From Clostridium caldaquaticum (lineage in GTDB: Bacteria > Bacillota > Clostridia > Clostridiales > Clostridiaceae), in the NCBI RefSeq assembly GCF_023806125.1, contig NZ_JAMSKT010000001.1:62001-126000 (forward strand): a stretch of DNA of 64,000 nucleotides. Direction: 5' to 3'. The notes beneath the pieces were generated by a model that was not told the DNA's origin, searched no databases, and saw only the letters and a list, made by a program, of their open reading frames with translations. Position 1 is the stretch's first letter. The number at the start of each line of letters is the position of its first letter. A program made the translations under genes and the position numbers. Of this stretch, positions 1-9,251 are shown piece after piece.

Positions 1-1
1 T

Positions 2-2404
2 GAATCCATACTTATGAGAAAGGTTAAGGAGTCCTTATTCCCTGATACACCTTATGGCTTTGAATCAGGCGGGGATCCTGATGTAATTCCAGAATTAACT
101 CAGGAGCAGTTTATAGCCTTTCATAAAAAATACTATCATCCTTCTAACAGTTTTATATTTCTTTATGGTAACATGAATTTACTTGATGATTTAAAATTTA
201 TCAATGATGAATACTTAAATAACTTTGATAAAATTCAGGTTGATTCTGAAATTCCATATCAAATGCCATTTAATGAAGAAAGAAAGGTAGCTTTTAATTA
301 CCCTATTTCACCTAATGAAAAGGAAGAAGATAAAACTTTTTTAAGCTTGAATTTTGCTGTTGGAAAAGCAACAGACAAAGAACTCTCTTTAGCTTTTGAC
401 ATTTTAGAACATCTTCTTCTTGAAACTCCAGCTGCACCGCTTAAAAAAGCGCTTATTGATGCTGACTTAGGCAAGGACGTATTCGGTTCCTTTGACAATG
501 GAATTTTACAGCCTACCTTCAGCGTTGTAGTAAAAAACACTAATGAAGATAAAATTCATGAATTTAAAAAAGTGGTACTAGATACACTTAAAAATTTAGT
601 TTCTAATGGAATAGATAAAAAATTAGTAGAGTCTTCAATTAATATTAAAGAATTTCAATTAAGAGAATCTGAGTACGATGGATATCCTAAAGGGCTTATG
701 TACGGCATAAGATGTATGGATAGCTGGCTCTACGGCGAAAATCCTGCCCTTCACTTAGAGTATGAAGATGCACTTAATAAAATAAAGACAGCTTTAACTA
801 GCAGCTATTTTGAAAATCTTATTGAAAAATATTTACTTAATAATACCCATCGCTCTTTAGTGATAGCTAAGCCTCAAAAAGGCCTTTCTGAAGAAAAAGC
901 AGCAGAGCTTGCAAAAAAGCTTGCAGACTACAAAGCAGGGTTACCTGAGGATGAAATTAATAAAATAATAGAAAATACTAAAAAGCTTAAGGAAAGACAA
1001 GAAACACCAGACTCACCAGAGGCTTTAGAAAAAATTCCTCTATTATCTTTAAGCGATATTGAAGTTAAAGCAGAAAAGCTTCCTCTTGAGGAAAAAACAC
1101 TCCTTGGACTTAAAGTGCTTGCACATCCTATATTTACAAGTGGGATAGGCTATGTAAGCTTATATTTTAACTCTAGAACTGTTTCTCAAGATAAACTTCC
1201 TTATATAAACCTGCTTTCTGCTGTTCTTGGCAAAATAGGTACTGAAAAATACAGTTATGAAGAACTTTCAAATGAAATAAACATAAATACAGGAGGAATA
1301 AGATTTTCAGGAGATGCTTTTGCTGAATGCGGCAGCAATGAAGTTTACTATCCTAAATTTGTAATAAGATCAAAAGCACTAATTACAAAGCTGCCTAAAC
1401 TTATGGAGTTATTAGGAGAAATATTAGGACATAGCAAATTTAATGATAGAAAGAGGCTTAAAGAAATTATCCAGGAAATGAAATCCAGAATGGAAATGAG
1501 AATGCTTCAAAGAGGTCATACTGTAGCTTCAAAAAGAGCTTGTTCGTATTTTTCACCTATTGCAAAATATGAAGAAACGCTTATAGGACTATCTTTTTAC
1601 AAATTTATATCTGATTTAGATAATAATTTTGAAGCTAAGCTTAATGATATAGTTGAAAGCTTAGAGAGCGTTTCAAAAGCAATATTCAATAAAAACAATA
1701 TCATCCTGAGCTTTACGGGAGATGAAAAAGATTATTCAAATTTTGAACAAAATTTCCCTATATTATATGAGAACTTAGGAAATGAATCTCCTGCTCCTGT
1801 AGAATATAAATTTGAATTCAGCCCATTAAATGAAGGTTTGATGACTTCATCAAAAGTACAATATGTAGCTAAAGCTTATAACTTTAGAAAATTAGGCTAC
1901 TCATATACTGGAACACTACAGGTTTTAAAAACTATTGTAGGTTTTGACTATTTGTGGAATAGAGTAAGAGTTCAAGGAGGAGCTTATGGAGCCTTTGCTA
2001 ATTTCCAATGGGGAGGAAACACCGTATTTAGCTCTTATCGTGATCCTAATCTTACAGAAACCTTAAATGCCTATGATAAAGCAGCAGAATTTATTGAAAA
2101 CTTTAATGCAGATAATCGTGAAATGACAAAATACATTATAGGAACTATAAGTGAACTGGATTCTCCTCTCACTCCTGCTATGAAAGGTTATATTGCTGAC
2201 GAATATTATATCCGACATGTTACACAAGAAGCTATTCAAAAGGAAAGAGAAGAAATATTAAATACTAAAAAGGAAGATATCAAAAATCTTGCCAGCTTAG
2301 TTTCCGATGTTATGAAACAGAACTATTTCTGCGTTCTTGGAAGCGAAGAAAAGATAAAAGCTAATAAAGATATATTCGGAAATATAATAAATGTATTTGA
2401 TTAA
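2..2404 (+). CDS. Peptidase M16 family (presequence protease-like), 3' part
   Basis: This is the C-terminal ~800 residues of an M16C-type zinc metallopeptidase, a clamshell enzyme that degrades peptides. The reading frame is open to the window edge, so the gene starts upstream. An internal ATG at 14 is not a convincing start because it lacks a ribosome site. Family members are about 970 residues, so roughly 180 N-terminal residues are missing. These include the inverted zinc motif HxxEH, so catalytic competence cannot be judged here. Visible family features are the YYHPSN segment early on, a long charged helical linker near the middle (EEKAAELAKKLADYKAG), and the C-terminal GGAYGAF and SSYRDPNL segments that form the second half of the clamshell. 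A hairpin terminator follows directly. Confidence 0.88.
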   Translation, partial: ESILMRKVKESLFPDTPYGFESGGDPDVIPELTQEQFIAFHKKYYHPSNSFIFLYGNMNLLDDLKFINDEYLNNFDKIQVDSEIPYQMPFNEERKVAFNYPISPNEKEEDKTFLSLNFAVGKATDKELSLAFDILEHLLLETPAAPLKKALIDADLGKDVFGSFDNGILQPTFSVVVKNTNEDKIHEFKKVVLDTLKNLVSNGIDKKLVESSINIKEFQLRESEYDGYPKGLMYGIRCMDSWLYGENPALHLEYEDALNKIKTALTSSYFENLIEKYLLNNTHRSLVIAKPQKGLSEEKAAELAKKLADYKAGLPEDEINKIIENTKKLKERQETPDSPEALEKIPLLSLSDIEVKAEKLPLEEKTLLGLKVLAHPIFTSGIGYVSLYFNSRTVSQDKLPYINLLSAVLGKIGTEKYSYEELSNEININTGGIRFSGDAFAECGSNEVYYPKFVIRSKALITKLPKLMELLGEILGHSKFNDRKRLKEIIQEMKSRMEMRMLQRGHTVASKRACSYFSPIAKYEETLIGLSFYKFISDLDNNFEAKLNDIVESLESVSKAIFNKNNIILSFTGDEKDYSNFEQNFPILYENLGNESPAPVEYKFEFSPLNEGLMTSSKVQYVAKAYNFRKLGYSYTGTLQVLKTIVGFDYLWNRVRVQGGAYGAFANFQWGGNTVFSSYRDPNLTETLNAYDKAAEFIENFNADNREMTKYIIGTISELDSPLTPAMKGYIADEYYIRHVTQEAIQKEREEILNTKKEDIKNLASLVSDVMKQNYFCVLGSEEKIKANKDIFGNIINVFD

Positions 2405-2409
2405 CAAGG

Positions 2410-2440
2410 CTGTGGGGCAAAATCTGCTCCACAGTTTTTT
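2410..2440 (+). terminator. Rho-independent terminator of the M16 gene
   Basis: A 10-bp stem with one G-T wobble (CTGTGGGGCA with TGCTCCACAG) and a 5-base loop is followed by six T residues, starting six bases after the stop codon. Confidence 0.85.
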
Positions 2441-2458
2441 CATTTAAAAGTTCAAAGA

Positions 2459-2487
2459 TTGAATTAATCTCTATAATAAGGTATATT
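2459..2487 (+). promoter_or_regulatory. Predicted sigma-A promoter of the MATE gene
   Basis: TTGAAT (2459-2464), a 17-base spacer and TATATT (2482-2487) lie 37 bases upstream of the TTG start. The gap follows a terminator, so a promoter is expected here. Confidence 0.5.
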
Positions 2488-2523
2488 AAAATAACAGGTT
2501 TTAAAACTTAGGAGGTAAATATC

Positions 2524-3900
2524 TTGTTTTTTAAACTAAAAAAAGAAACAGTTAAAAACGTATTATCATTGGCTCTCCCTGCAGTTGGAGAAATGATACT
2601 ATATATGATGATTTGGGTATTTGATACTATGATGGTTGGTCAGTACGGAGGTAATGTAGCTGTTAGTACTGTTGGACTTAGTTCAGAAATAATGTACACC
2701 TTCAGCGGAATTTTTATATCAGTTGGTATTTCTGTTGCAGTAACCTCCCTTGTTGCTAGAAACATTGGTGCAAAGAAACTTCAAAATGCTGAAGAATATG
2801 CTGCACTTGGTATAACAGCCGTAACAATCATATCGTTTATAATATCTTCAATACTATTTATATTTTCAAAAAATATACTTAAAATAGCAGGTGCCTCAAC
2901 TGAAGTTACTATTTACGGTGAAATATATATGAAAATAACATCTATAGGTATATTTTTCAATATGATTACCAATGTTTTCAGTGCCATATTAAGAGGCTAT
3001 GGAAATACTAAGACCCCATTACTTATTTCTTTAGTTGTAAATGTAATAAATTTAAGCTTGGACTATATTTTAATATTCGGAAAATCCGGCTTTCCTGAGC
3101 TAGGCATAAAAGGAGCTGCTATAGCTACTACACTAGCACAAATTACAGGATTTGTAATATTCCTATCTTATATATTAAAAAAATCACAGATAAAACCAAA
3201 AATAAAATACATTTACAATTTTAAAGTAGATAAATTTATAGCATTACTTCGACTTTCTGCACCTTCCTCCCTTCAGGAAGCATCCTTCAGCATAAGCAGA
3301 CTTCTAAGCACATTTTTCATTATGCATCTTGGCACTATAGCTTTCGCAGCAAATCAAATAACGACTACTATAGAGTCTATATCCTTCATGCCTGGCTGGG
3401 GCTTTGCTGTAGCTGCAACAACATTGGTAGGACATAAAACAGGAGAAGAAAATCCAAAGAAGGCTAAAGAATATGCCTACACCTGTACTATACTTGGCGT
3501 AGGAATTATGACATTATGCTCTGTACTTTTTATTCTGCTGCCAAACTCTTTAATCAACTTTTTTATAAAAAGCAGCGAAACAGAAGTTATCCGCCTTGGT
3601 ACCCTATGCCTTATGGTAGCTTCTATAGAGCAGCCTTTCATGGCAATTTCCATGATACTTGGCGGCTCTTTAAAAGGTGCTGGAGATACTAAAACTCCTT
3701 TTAAAGTATCCTTTGTTTCCAGCTGGTTTATCAGACTTCCTTTAATACTTTACTTTATTTATATACTTAAAGTATCTGTAGTTTATGTTTGGTTTATTAC
3801 AGCAATTCAATGGATTTTTGACGGTACTTTAATACTTGTATTATTTACGAGAAAATTTAAAAAGTTTAATATAGAAGAAAAAGAAGAAAGACTAGCTTAA
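2524..3900 (+). CDS. MATE family multidrug/Na+ antiporter
   Basis: A 458-residue integral membrane protein of the multidrug and toxic compound extrusion family, which exports cationic drugs or metabolites using a Na+ or H+ gradient. About 12 hydrophobic segments are visible. The two halves each carry the family's typical opening (LALPAVGEMILYMM near residue 17; RLSAPSSLQEASF near 243) and a glycine-rich loop (RGYGNTKTP near 157; LKGAGDTKTP near 380), showing the internal duplication. The start is TTG, set by AGGAGG at 2510-2515 with an 8-base spacing. Length is normal for the family. It stands alone between terminators, so its substrate cannot be inferred from neighbours. Confidence 0.9.
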   Translation: MFFKLKKETVKNVLSLALPAVGEMILYMMIWVFDTMMVGQYGGNVAVSTVGLSSEIMYTFSGIFISVGISVAVTSLVARNIGAKKLQNAEEYAALGITAVTIISFIISSILFIFSKNILKIAGASTEVTIYGEIYMKITSIGIFFNMITNVFSAILRGYGNTKTPLLISLVVNVINLSLDYILIFGKSGFPELGIKGAAIATTLAQITGFVIFLSYILKKSQIKPKIKYIYNFKVDKFIALLRLSAPSSLQEASFSISRLLSTFFIMHLGTIAFAANQITTTIESISFMPGWGFAVAATTLVGHKTGEENPKKAKEYAYTCTILGVGIMTLCSVLFILLPNSLINFFIKSSETEVIRLGTLCLMVASIEQPFMAISMILGGSLKGAGDTKTPFKVSFVSSWFIRLPLILYFIYILKVSVVYVWFITAIQWIFDGTLILVLFTRKFKKFNIEEKEERLA

Positions 3901-3921
3901 CTGCTCAGCCTTTCTTCTTTT
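3879..3921. terminator. Bidirectional terminator between convergent genes
   Basis: A perfect 12-bp inverted repeat (AAAAGAAGAAAG at 3879-3890, CTTTCTTCTTTT at 3910-3921) has A-rich and T-rich ends and can act on both strands. Its left arm lies inside the last codons of the MATE gene. Confidence 0.6.
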
Positions 3922-3924
3922 ATA

Positions 3925-5592
3925 TTATGATTGAATTTTTTCAAAGATATATACTCCTGCAGTACTAATGATTATATAAAGTATTATATCTAAAATACCA
4001 TACAAAATAACTAATGCTCCAAAGGCAGTCCATAAATTTAACTTAAATATAACAATTGCAAATATAGTAAGTCCAGCAACAGCAAAACCTATAAACATCA
4101 ATATAATCACATTAAAATTGTTTTTAACTGCTCTTTGCTCAGTATCCCACTGAAGCTTTGGGAAAATTAAATCTATAAGTATTCCTAAAAAGCTTCCAAA
4201 AAGAGTTGCTAAAACTGCAAGAACAATAAGTTGAATTATTAAATAAACTGGTGGAACTAAGATAACTGCAGCAATTATAATCAAAAGTCCAAGCCCTATA
4301 AAATTTAATAACACAGAAGAAAGTACTTTAGCCATAATCTGCTTTTTATAGCTTATAGGTAAATACCTGCATACGAATAGTTTCTGACCTTCTCTTGATA
4401 TTGCCGTTGGCGCTACTGGATTTACAACTGATATAAACATCATAGCTCCAAAAGCTACAGCGATTACTATACCAGAAAATGTACCGTTTCTTAACACTTC
4501 TCTTAATTTATCCAGATCCTTTAAAATCTCAGGCTGTGAAATCACAGGTATAAATAAAAATATAGGAAACAGGAAATTCATTAAAACGCAGTTCATAAAA
4601 TATGCCGGTGTTCTGAATAAAAGCCTCATCTCTTTAATTGTGTAAGCTTTAAACGCAGAAGTTTGAACAGTACTTTCTTCAAACTCTTTACTGCTTAATT
4701 TTTTTCTCTTTGCTGAAGCTTCTGAAATACCGATTACCCCTTTAAAATAAAGAGCCTCACCTAATATTAATAGTATTGCCAAAAGTGCAATAGTTACAGC
4801 TATAAATAAAAGTATATTTACAAAGCCTTTTATTTCACCATTATAAACCATGGCTCTTACAGCAAGCTTAGCACTAGGAAAAAGTTTTGAAGATGTACCT
4901 GCAAGAGAATTATTTCCTTTCATCATAAGAGCTGACATCTGCTCCTGGCTTTTTGTACTTGCTCCAAATTTTTGGAATATAATATTAAAACCAATTGCCA
5001 GAATCAACCCTATAATCCCTGCAATCATATTGAAAGCATCTTTATTTTTAGTAAATGGTGCAAATCTCATAATAATCATACTAATAAAAGATGCTACAAC
5101 AAGAGGTATAACCGGCAAGGCAAAGAATACTATTGCTCCATATAAATAATAAATAAACCCGGCACTGCTCATAACTCCATAAGTTATCATTACAGGCAGT
5201 AAAAACACAAGCTCAGTAAAATATTCATATATTAAAACTACTGTAAATTTTGCACCAAGTATCATAGACGGCTTTAAAGGCATAGGCAGAAGACTTTCTA
5301 TGTCTGAGGAAAAATAAAATGTACTCATAACAAAGAAAATACCAAATATAAATATAACAAGACAAGAAGCTAAAATTCCAAACTCAAGTATCAATCCTTG
5401 CTGATTTAATTTTGCTAATGCCCAATAAGAACCAGCAGCCATAGCTACAAAGACAGAAATCATTGGTATAAAAGCAACAACCATAAGTACTAGAAGGGCT
5501 ATTGTTTTAGGGAGCCTTTTTTTATCCTTCTGTACTAAACTTTCGCCGCCAGTTTTAAACAAAACCTTAGTTAAAACTAAAAACTTATTCAT
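3925..5592 (-). CDS. ABC exporter permease subunit (ABC-2-like)
   Basis: A 555-residue membrane protein with about 12 hydrophobic stretches in two halves, separated by a charged cytoplasmic segment (residues ~290-320, AKRKKLSSKEFEES). It has no ATPase motifs. It follows an ABC ATPase gene with an 8-base overlap, so the two form one exporter. Such large two-part permeases belong to a family often called putative ABC exporter, and the substrate is unknown. The segment near residue 400 (PVAPTAISREGQKLFVCRYLPIS) resembles the amphipathic coupling region of these permeases. The start ATG at 5592 sits inside the end of the ATPase gene, which suggests translational coupling. Confidence 0.8.
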   Translation of the reverse strand: MNKFLVLTKVLFKTGGESLVQKDKKRLPKTIALLVLMVVAFIPMISVFVAMAAGSYWALAKLNQQGLILEFGILASCLVIFIFGIFFVMSTFYFSSDIESLLPMPLKPSMILGAKFTVVLIYEYFTELVFLLPVMITYGVMSSAGFIYYLYGAIVFFALPVIPLVVASFISMIIMRFAPFTKNKDAFNMIAGIIGLILAIGFNIIFQKFGASTKSQEQMSALMMKGNNSLAGTSSKLFPSAKLAVRAMVYNGEIKGFVNILLFIAVTIALLAILLILGEALYFKGVIGISEASAKRKKLSSKEFEESTVQTSAFKAYTIKEMRLLFRTPAYFMNCVLMNFLFPIFLFIPVISQPEILKDLDKLREVLRNGTFSGIVIAVAFGAMMFISVVNPVAPTAISREGQKLFVCRYLPISYKKQIMAKVLSSVLLNFIGLGLLIIIAAVILVPPVYLIIQLIVLAVLATLFGSFLGILIDLIFPKLQWDTEQRAVKNNFNVIILMFIGFAVAGLTIFAIVIFKLNLWTAFGALVILYGILDIILYIIISTAGVYIFEKIQS

Positions 5593-6310
5593 TTTCTGTA
5601 ATCTCCAAAAACATTTTTTCTAATGACTCATTTGATTTAAAATGCTCCCTCATTTCATCAAGAGTTCCACAAAATAATAAGTTTCCTTTGTTTATAATGG
5701 CTACCTTATCACATATTTTTTCTGCAACCTCAAGAACGTGAGTGGAAAAAAACACAGTTTTACCGCTTGAAACATGTTCTCTCATCATTTCCTTTAAAGT
5801 ATAAGAAGCTTTTGGATCAAGTCCTGTAAGAGGCTCATCCAAAATCCATACTGAAGGATCATGAATTAAAGCACCCATTAGTACAATTTTTTGCCTCATA
5901 CCATGAGAATAGCTTTGAATTCTGTCTCCAAGGGCATCTGAAAGTTCAAATCTATTAGCTAAGTTTTGTATTCGTTCTTTTCTTAATTCCTTTGGAACAT
6001 CATATATATCCGCCATAAAATTTAAATATTCCAGTCCTTTAAGCCTTAAAAACATATCTGGGCTGTCTGGAACGTAGCCAAACTGTTTTTTTGCTTCAAT
6101 CGGCTTGTCCTTAATGCTCACACCATTTATTTTTATATCTCCGCTGTCAGCATTTAAAATACCTGTAATCATTTTAATAGTTGTGCTTTTTCCTGCACCA
6201 TTAGGACCTAAAAATCCAAAGACAACACCTTCTGGTATAGTTAAGTTCAGGCTGTCTACTGCTTTTGTTTTTCCATTGTAGCTTTTGCTCACATTACTAA
6301 TTTCTATCAT
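5585..6310 (-). CDS. ABC transporter ATP-binding protein
   Basis: A 241-residue nucleotide-binding subunit that powers the adjacent permease. Walker A is GPNGAGKST, the signature is YSHGMRQK (a variant of LSGGQ), and Walker B is VWILDEPLTGLD, followed by the switch histidine in FFSTHVLEVAE. An upstream in-frame ATG at 6352 exists, but the ATG at 6310 is preceded by GGGGGAA at proper distance and begins with the family's usual MIEISNVSKSY, so 6310 is chosen. The variant signature is common in the bacterial ABC-A-like export group to which two-gene exporters of this kind belong. Confidence 0.88.
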   Translation of the reverse strand: MIEISNVSKSYNGKTKAVDSLNLTIPEGVVFGFLGPNGAGKSTTIKMITGILNADSGDIKINGVSIKDKPIEAKKQFGYVPDSPDMFLRLKGLEYLNFMADIYDVPKELRKERIQNLANRFELSDALGDRIQSYSHGMRQKIVLMGALIHDPSVWILDEPLTGLDPKASYTLKEMMREHVSSGKTVFFSTHVLEVAEKICDKVAIINKGNLLFCGTLDEMREHFKSNESLEKMFLEITENE

Positions 6311-6499
6311 AAAATTCCCCCACATTAATAAAATTCTTAGCTGCTTTAACAACTATGTAATAATTATACCTTGTAAAATATTAACTTTCAAATTATACCA
6401 TTCTGTGTTATAGGTTATTAAATACTATTTATTGGTATATCGTTAACCTTTTTAAATATAATCTATATCTGTCTTTAATTTTCTCCATTTATCTTTATT

Positions 6500-7057
6500 T
6501 TAAAACATTATTCTGGCAAGAGTAACTGCTGCAATAATGGCAGTTAAATCCGCTAATATTGCCGCCCAAAGCGTATGACGTATTTTTTTTATATTAACCG
6601 CACCAAAATACACAGTTAAAGTATAAAATATTGTTTCAGTAGTTCCCATAATTATTGAAGAAAGTCTTCCTATAAAGCTGTCAGCACCATATTTTATAAG
6701 TATATCTGAAAGCACCCCAAGAGCACCGCTTCCAGAAAGAGGTTTAATAAGTATAAGCGGAACTATCTCTGGAGGAAGCCCCACAAGCTTAACAGCCGGC
6801 TTTATAATACTTATAAAATAATCCAGTGCCTTAGATTCACGAAACACAGCAATTGCAGTCAGCATAGCCAAAAGATATGGAAAAATCCTAATCGCTATTG
6901 TAATTCCATCCTTAGCTCCTTCAACAAAACACTCATAAACCTTAACTCCTTTAGCCATGCCATAACATGCAATAGCTAATATTAGTATAGCAATTATAGA
7001 TTTAATCCCATAATCAAAAGAAAAAATTTTACCTAAATTTAAACCAAATAAATACAT
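6500..7057 (-). CDS. spmB: Spore maturation protein B
   Basis: SpmB works with SpmA in dehydration of the spore core during sporulation in Bacillus and Clostridium. Loss lowers core density and heat resistance. The 185-residue protein is a membrane protein of the nucleoside-recognition Gate domain family, with the conserved stretch LIKPLSGSGALGVLSDIL near residue 105 and MGTTETIFYTL near 140. The start is placed at the ATG at 7057 because AGGAGG lies six bases ahead of it. An upstream ATG (7063) abuts the ribosome site and the 7084 start would overlap spmA. Gap to spmA is 10 bases, so they are co-transcribed. Confidence 0.93.
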   Translation of the reverse strand: MYLFGLNLGKIFSFDYGIKSIIAILILAIACYGMAKGVKVYECFVEGAKDGITIAIRIFPYLLAMLTAIAVFRESKALDYFISIIKPAVKLVGLPPEIVPLILIKPLSGSGALGVLSDILIKYGADSFIGRLSSIIMGTTETIFYTLTVYFGAVNIKKIRHTLWAAILADLTAIIAAVTLARIMF

Positions 7058-7067
7058 AATCATCCTC

Positions 7068-7643
7068 CTAAAAATATCTCTCAAGTATTTTGCAGTATAC
7101 TACTCCCATCACTGCTGCAATTGTAGATGCTATCAAAGCTGGTATAATAAATTCGCCTGGATTTTGAGACCCGCTGGCAGCTCTCACTGCTATAACGGTA
7201 GTAGGCACAAGCTGAATACAGGCTGCATTAAGCACTAAAAATAAGGACATATCGTTGCTTGCAGTACCCTTATTAGTATTGAGTCTCTCCATCTCTTCCA
7301 TAGCTTTAATGCCAAATGGAGTTGCAGCATTTGAAAGTCCCATCATATTTGCAGTTAAGTTCATAATTATTGCTCCCATAGCTTTTTCATCTTTAGCAGC
7401 TTCTTTAAAAATTAATTTTAAAATCGGTCTCAAAAGCTTGGCTAATTTTTCTGTAAGACCGCTTTTTTCTGCTATTCTCATTACACCGCACCAAATACAC
7501 ATTATACCTACAAGCTTAATTACAAACTCCACTGTTGAACCAGCAGTAGTAATAATAGATTTAGATACAACTTCTCCTCTTCCAGTAATAAGTCCAACTC
7601 CTATGCCTATAGCTAAAATGAAAAACCAAATTACATTAATCAT
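7068..7643 (-). CDS. spmA: Spore maturation protein A
   Basis: A 191-residue membrane protein, the partner of SpmB, acting in the forespore or its membranes during core dehydration. It carries the Gate domain. Diagnostic segments are MRIAEKSGLTEKLAKLLRP near residue 55 and NLTANMMGLSNAATPFGIKA near 95, where the polar N/T-rich part is conserved in the family. AAGGAG lies eight bases before the ATG at 7643. The pair runs opposite to the next small genes, leaving a divergent promoter region of about 160 bases (7644-7802). Confidence 0.93.
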   Translation of the reverse strand: MINVIWFFILAIGIGVGLITGRGEVVSKSIITTAGSTVEFVIKLVGIMCIWCGVMRIAEKSGLTEKLAKLLRPILKLIFKEAAKDEKAMGAIIMNLTANMMGLSNAATPFGIKAMEEMERLNTNKGTASNDMSLFLVLNAACIQLVPTTVIAVRAASGSQNPGEFIIPALIASTIAAVMGVVYCKILERYF

Positions 7644-7802
7644 AGTTTTTAACTCCTTTTAATTTAAATCTAACTCTTGAGCACCCAGGACTGTCCCAAA
7701 ACAGTTACAATTATTTATATGTTAGCAGTTGATTACTATTGCATTTAATTTTATATAATGTTACCATTTATTTATATTAATCTAATTAAGCGGGAGGTAC
7801 GC

Positions 7803-8045
7803 ATGACCTTAAGAGATATAATGATGTACATCGAAAGTGAGTATAAAGTGATAAATCATACTCCCTGCGAGCTTTGCGGCGGGGAGTATTTAACAGAAGA
7901 TATACAAGTTGCATTTATAGATGATGTTCCATATGATTTATGTGCATGTATTTGCCAAAACTGCGGGCATGAAAAGATATTTGAGTTTTCTGCCCCTTTT
8001 ATAGAACAAAAACAATCTAATAAACTAAAAAAGAATTTAAACTAA
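7803..8045 (+). CDS. Small protein with two CxxC pairs (probable zinc ribbon)
   Basis: An 80-residue protein of no known function. Two cysteine pairs, CELC near residue 22 and CQNC near 56 (preceded by CAC), make a likely zinc ribbon, and the rest is acidic and soluble. The start is the ATG at 7803, preceded by GGAGGT at 7793-7798. An upstream in-frame ATG at 7758 lacks a ribosome site. It is followed after 12 bases by a 61-residue helical protein, so the two probably share one transcript that ends at the hairpin at 8247-8281. It could bind metal or contact another protein or nucleic acid, but nothing in the context decides this. Confidence 0.7.
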   Translation: MTLRDIMMYIESEYKVINHTPCELCGGEYLTEDIQVAFIDDVPYDLCACICQNCGHEKIFEFSAPFIEQKQSNKLKKNLN

Positions 8046-8057
8046 AGGAGAATACTA

Positions 8058-8243
8058 ATGAAAGAAGACAACTTAAAACTGCTTCAGAAAGATATTGATG
8101 AAGCACTATTAACTATCGAAAATATGGAAGAAGATTTAAAAAAAGAAGTACTTTCAAAAGACTCTGTAAAAGAAAAGTTCATGTTTTTATCTAAAAAGCT
8201 TCAAGATCTTGAAGCCATATTAAAATCAGAAGGAATACTATAG
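8058..8243 (+). CDS. Hypothetical 61-residue helical protein
   Basis: Not recognised. The sequence is highly charged (Lys/Glu/Asp) with leucines at heptad-like spacing over nearly its full length, so it is probably a short coiled coil or helical hairpin. AAAGGAG lies nine bases ahead of the ATG. It follows the zinc-ribbon gene by 12 bases and ends in a strong terminator, forming a two-gene unit of tiny proteins. Confidence 0.65.
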   Translation: MKEDNLKLLQKDIDEALLTIENMEEDLKKEVLSKDSVKEKFMFLSKKLQDLEAILKSEGIL

Positions 8244-8246
8244 TTA

Positions 8247-8281
8247 AAAAGAGCCTGAACAATTAAAATTCAGGCTCTTTT
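8247..8281. terminator. Bidirectional terminator
   Basis: A 13-bp perfect stem (AAAAGAGCCTGAA and its complement TTCAGGCTCTTTT) is flanked by A and T runs. It ends the small-gene pair on the + strand and the rubrerythrin gene on the - strand. Confidence 0.85.
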
Positions 8282-8297
8282 ATATTAAAACTATTTA

Positions 8298-8843
8298 TTA
8301 TTTTGCAAAATATCTATCTAATAGACCTTTAAATGCTTTTCCATGTCTTGCTTCATCTTTCGCCATTTCATGAACAGTGTCATGAACTGCATCATAACCT
8401 AATTGTTTTGCAAGTGAAGCAAGTTCTTTCTTACCTGCAGTTGCTCCATTTTCAGCAGCTACTCTCATTTCAAGGTTCTTCTTAGTTGAGTCTGTTACTA
8501 CTTCTCCTAAAAGTTCGCAGAACTTAGCAGCATGTTCTGCTTCTTCATAAGCAGCCTTTTCATAATATAAACCTACTTCTGGATAACCTTCTCTAAACGC
8601 TTGTCTAGCCATTGCTAAATAAAGTCCTACTTCAAAACACTCACCATAAAGATTTTCCTTTAATCCAGCTACTACTTTTTCATCTAATCCTTGAGCAACT
8701 CCGATTCTATGTTCATCTGCCCAAACTAATTCTCCTGATTGTTCCTCAAACTTTTCTGCTGGTGCACCGCATATTGGACATTTTTCTGGTGCGTTTTCTC
8801 CTTCATGAATGTATCCACATACTTTACATACAAATTTTTTCAT
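8298..8843 (-). CDS. Reverse rubrerythrin (peroxide/oxygen detoxification)
   Basis: A 181-residue non-heme iron protein that reduces hydrogen peroxide (and oxygen in some clostridia) using electrons from NADH via rubredoxin-type carriers. Domain order is reversed relative to classical rubrerythrin. The rubredoxin centre is N-terminal (C6-x2-C9 and C22-x2-C25), and the ferritin-like diiron domain follows, with EEAEH near residue 97 and DEARH near 168. In C. acetobutylicum such proteins are strongly oxygen-induced and PerR-controlled. The ATG at 8843 is used because GGAGGA lies eight bases upstream. The ATG at 8858 overlaps that ribosome site. A Fur-family-like box lies 39 bases upstream (8882-8896). 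Confidence 0.93.
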   Translation of the reverse strand: MKKFVCKVCGYIHEGENAPEKCPICGAPAEKFEEQSGELVWADEHRIGVAQGLDEKVVAGLKENLYGECFEVGLYLAMARQAFREGYPEVGLYYEKAAYEEAEHAAKFCELLGEVVTDSTKKNLEMRVAAENGATAGKKELASLAKQLGYDAVHDTVHEMAKDEARHGKAFKGLLDRYFAK

Positions 8844-8881
8844 TTTTAATTCCTCCATATATATTAATAATTTTTATTAAT

Positions 8882-8896
8882 TAATAATTATTTTCC
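8882..8896. promoter_or_regulatory. Fur/PerR-like box upstream of rubrerythrin
   Basis: Read on the - strand the site is GGAAAATAATTATTA, a 7-1-7 near-palindrome (AAT-A-ATT core). Fourteen bases are identical to a box in front of the glutaredoxin gene (9272-9285). Assignment to PerR or Fur is inference from the motif and the oxidative-stress gene it precedes. Confidence 0.5.
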
Positions 8897-8944
8897 TTAC
8901 AAGAATATAATATCATTTTTAAAAAATAAGTCAATAGGAAAAAT

Positions 8945-8975
8945 AAAAAAAGTTACCATTTTGGTAACTTTTTTT
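8945..8975 (-). terminator. Terminator of the glutaredoxin-like gene
   Basis: A 14-bp perfect inverted repeat around GTTACCA/TGGTAAC with a TTT loop and poly-A/T flanks. It follows the minus-strand glutaredoxin stop codon by about 20 bases. Confidence 0.8.
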
Positions 8976-8994
8976 AATACTATATATTTTAAAA

Positions 8995-9222
8995 CTACAG
9001 ACCAAGCAATGAATCTATTTTTTCCCTATTAAATCCAACAACTACTTCGTCATCAATCTTTAAAACAGGCACACTCATAATTTTCATTGCCATAAGCTCT
9101 TTTCTATAATTGGGTTCCTGTATATTTCTTTCTTGATAAGCTACTCCATTTTCTTTTAAATACTCTTTTGCCTGTGAGCAATATATGCAATTGTTTGAAG
9201 TATATACTATAACATTTTTCAT
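8995..9222 (-). CDS. Glutaredoxin-like thiol-disulfide protein
   Basis: A 75-residue thioredoxin-fold protein, the length typical of the small NrdH/YruB-like glutaredoxins. The redox pair is C12-I-Y-C15, and the cis-proline loop is MSVPVLKI near residue 50. A C-terminal GFNREKI segment is typical of the YruB-type subgroup. It probably reduces disulfides or supports a peroxidase, and its electron donor is unknown. GGAGGT lies eight bases before the ATG at 9222. Three tandem Fur/PerR-like boxes sit immediately upstream, so the gene is probably co-regulated with the reverse rubrerythrin by iron or peroxide. Confidence 0.85.
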   Translation of the reverse strand: MKNVIVYTSNNCIYCSQAKEYLKENGVAYQERNIQEPNYRKELMAMKIMSVPVLKIDDEVVVGFNREKIDSLLGL

Positions 9223-9251
9223 TTATCTTTACCTCCGTATTTTATTATAAT

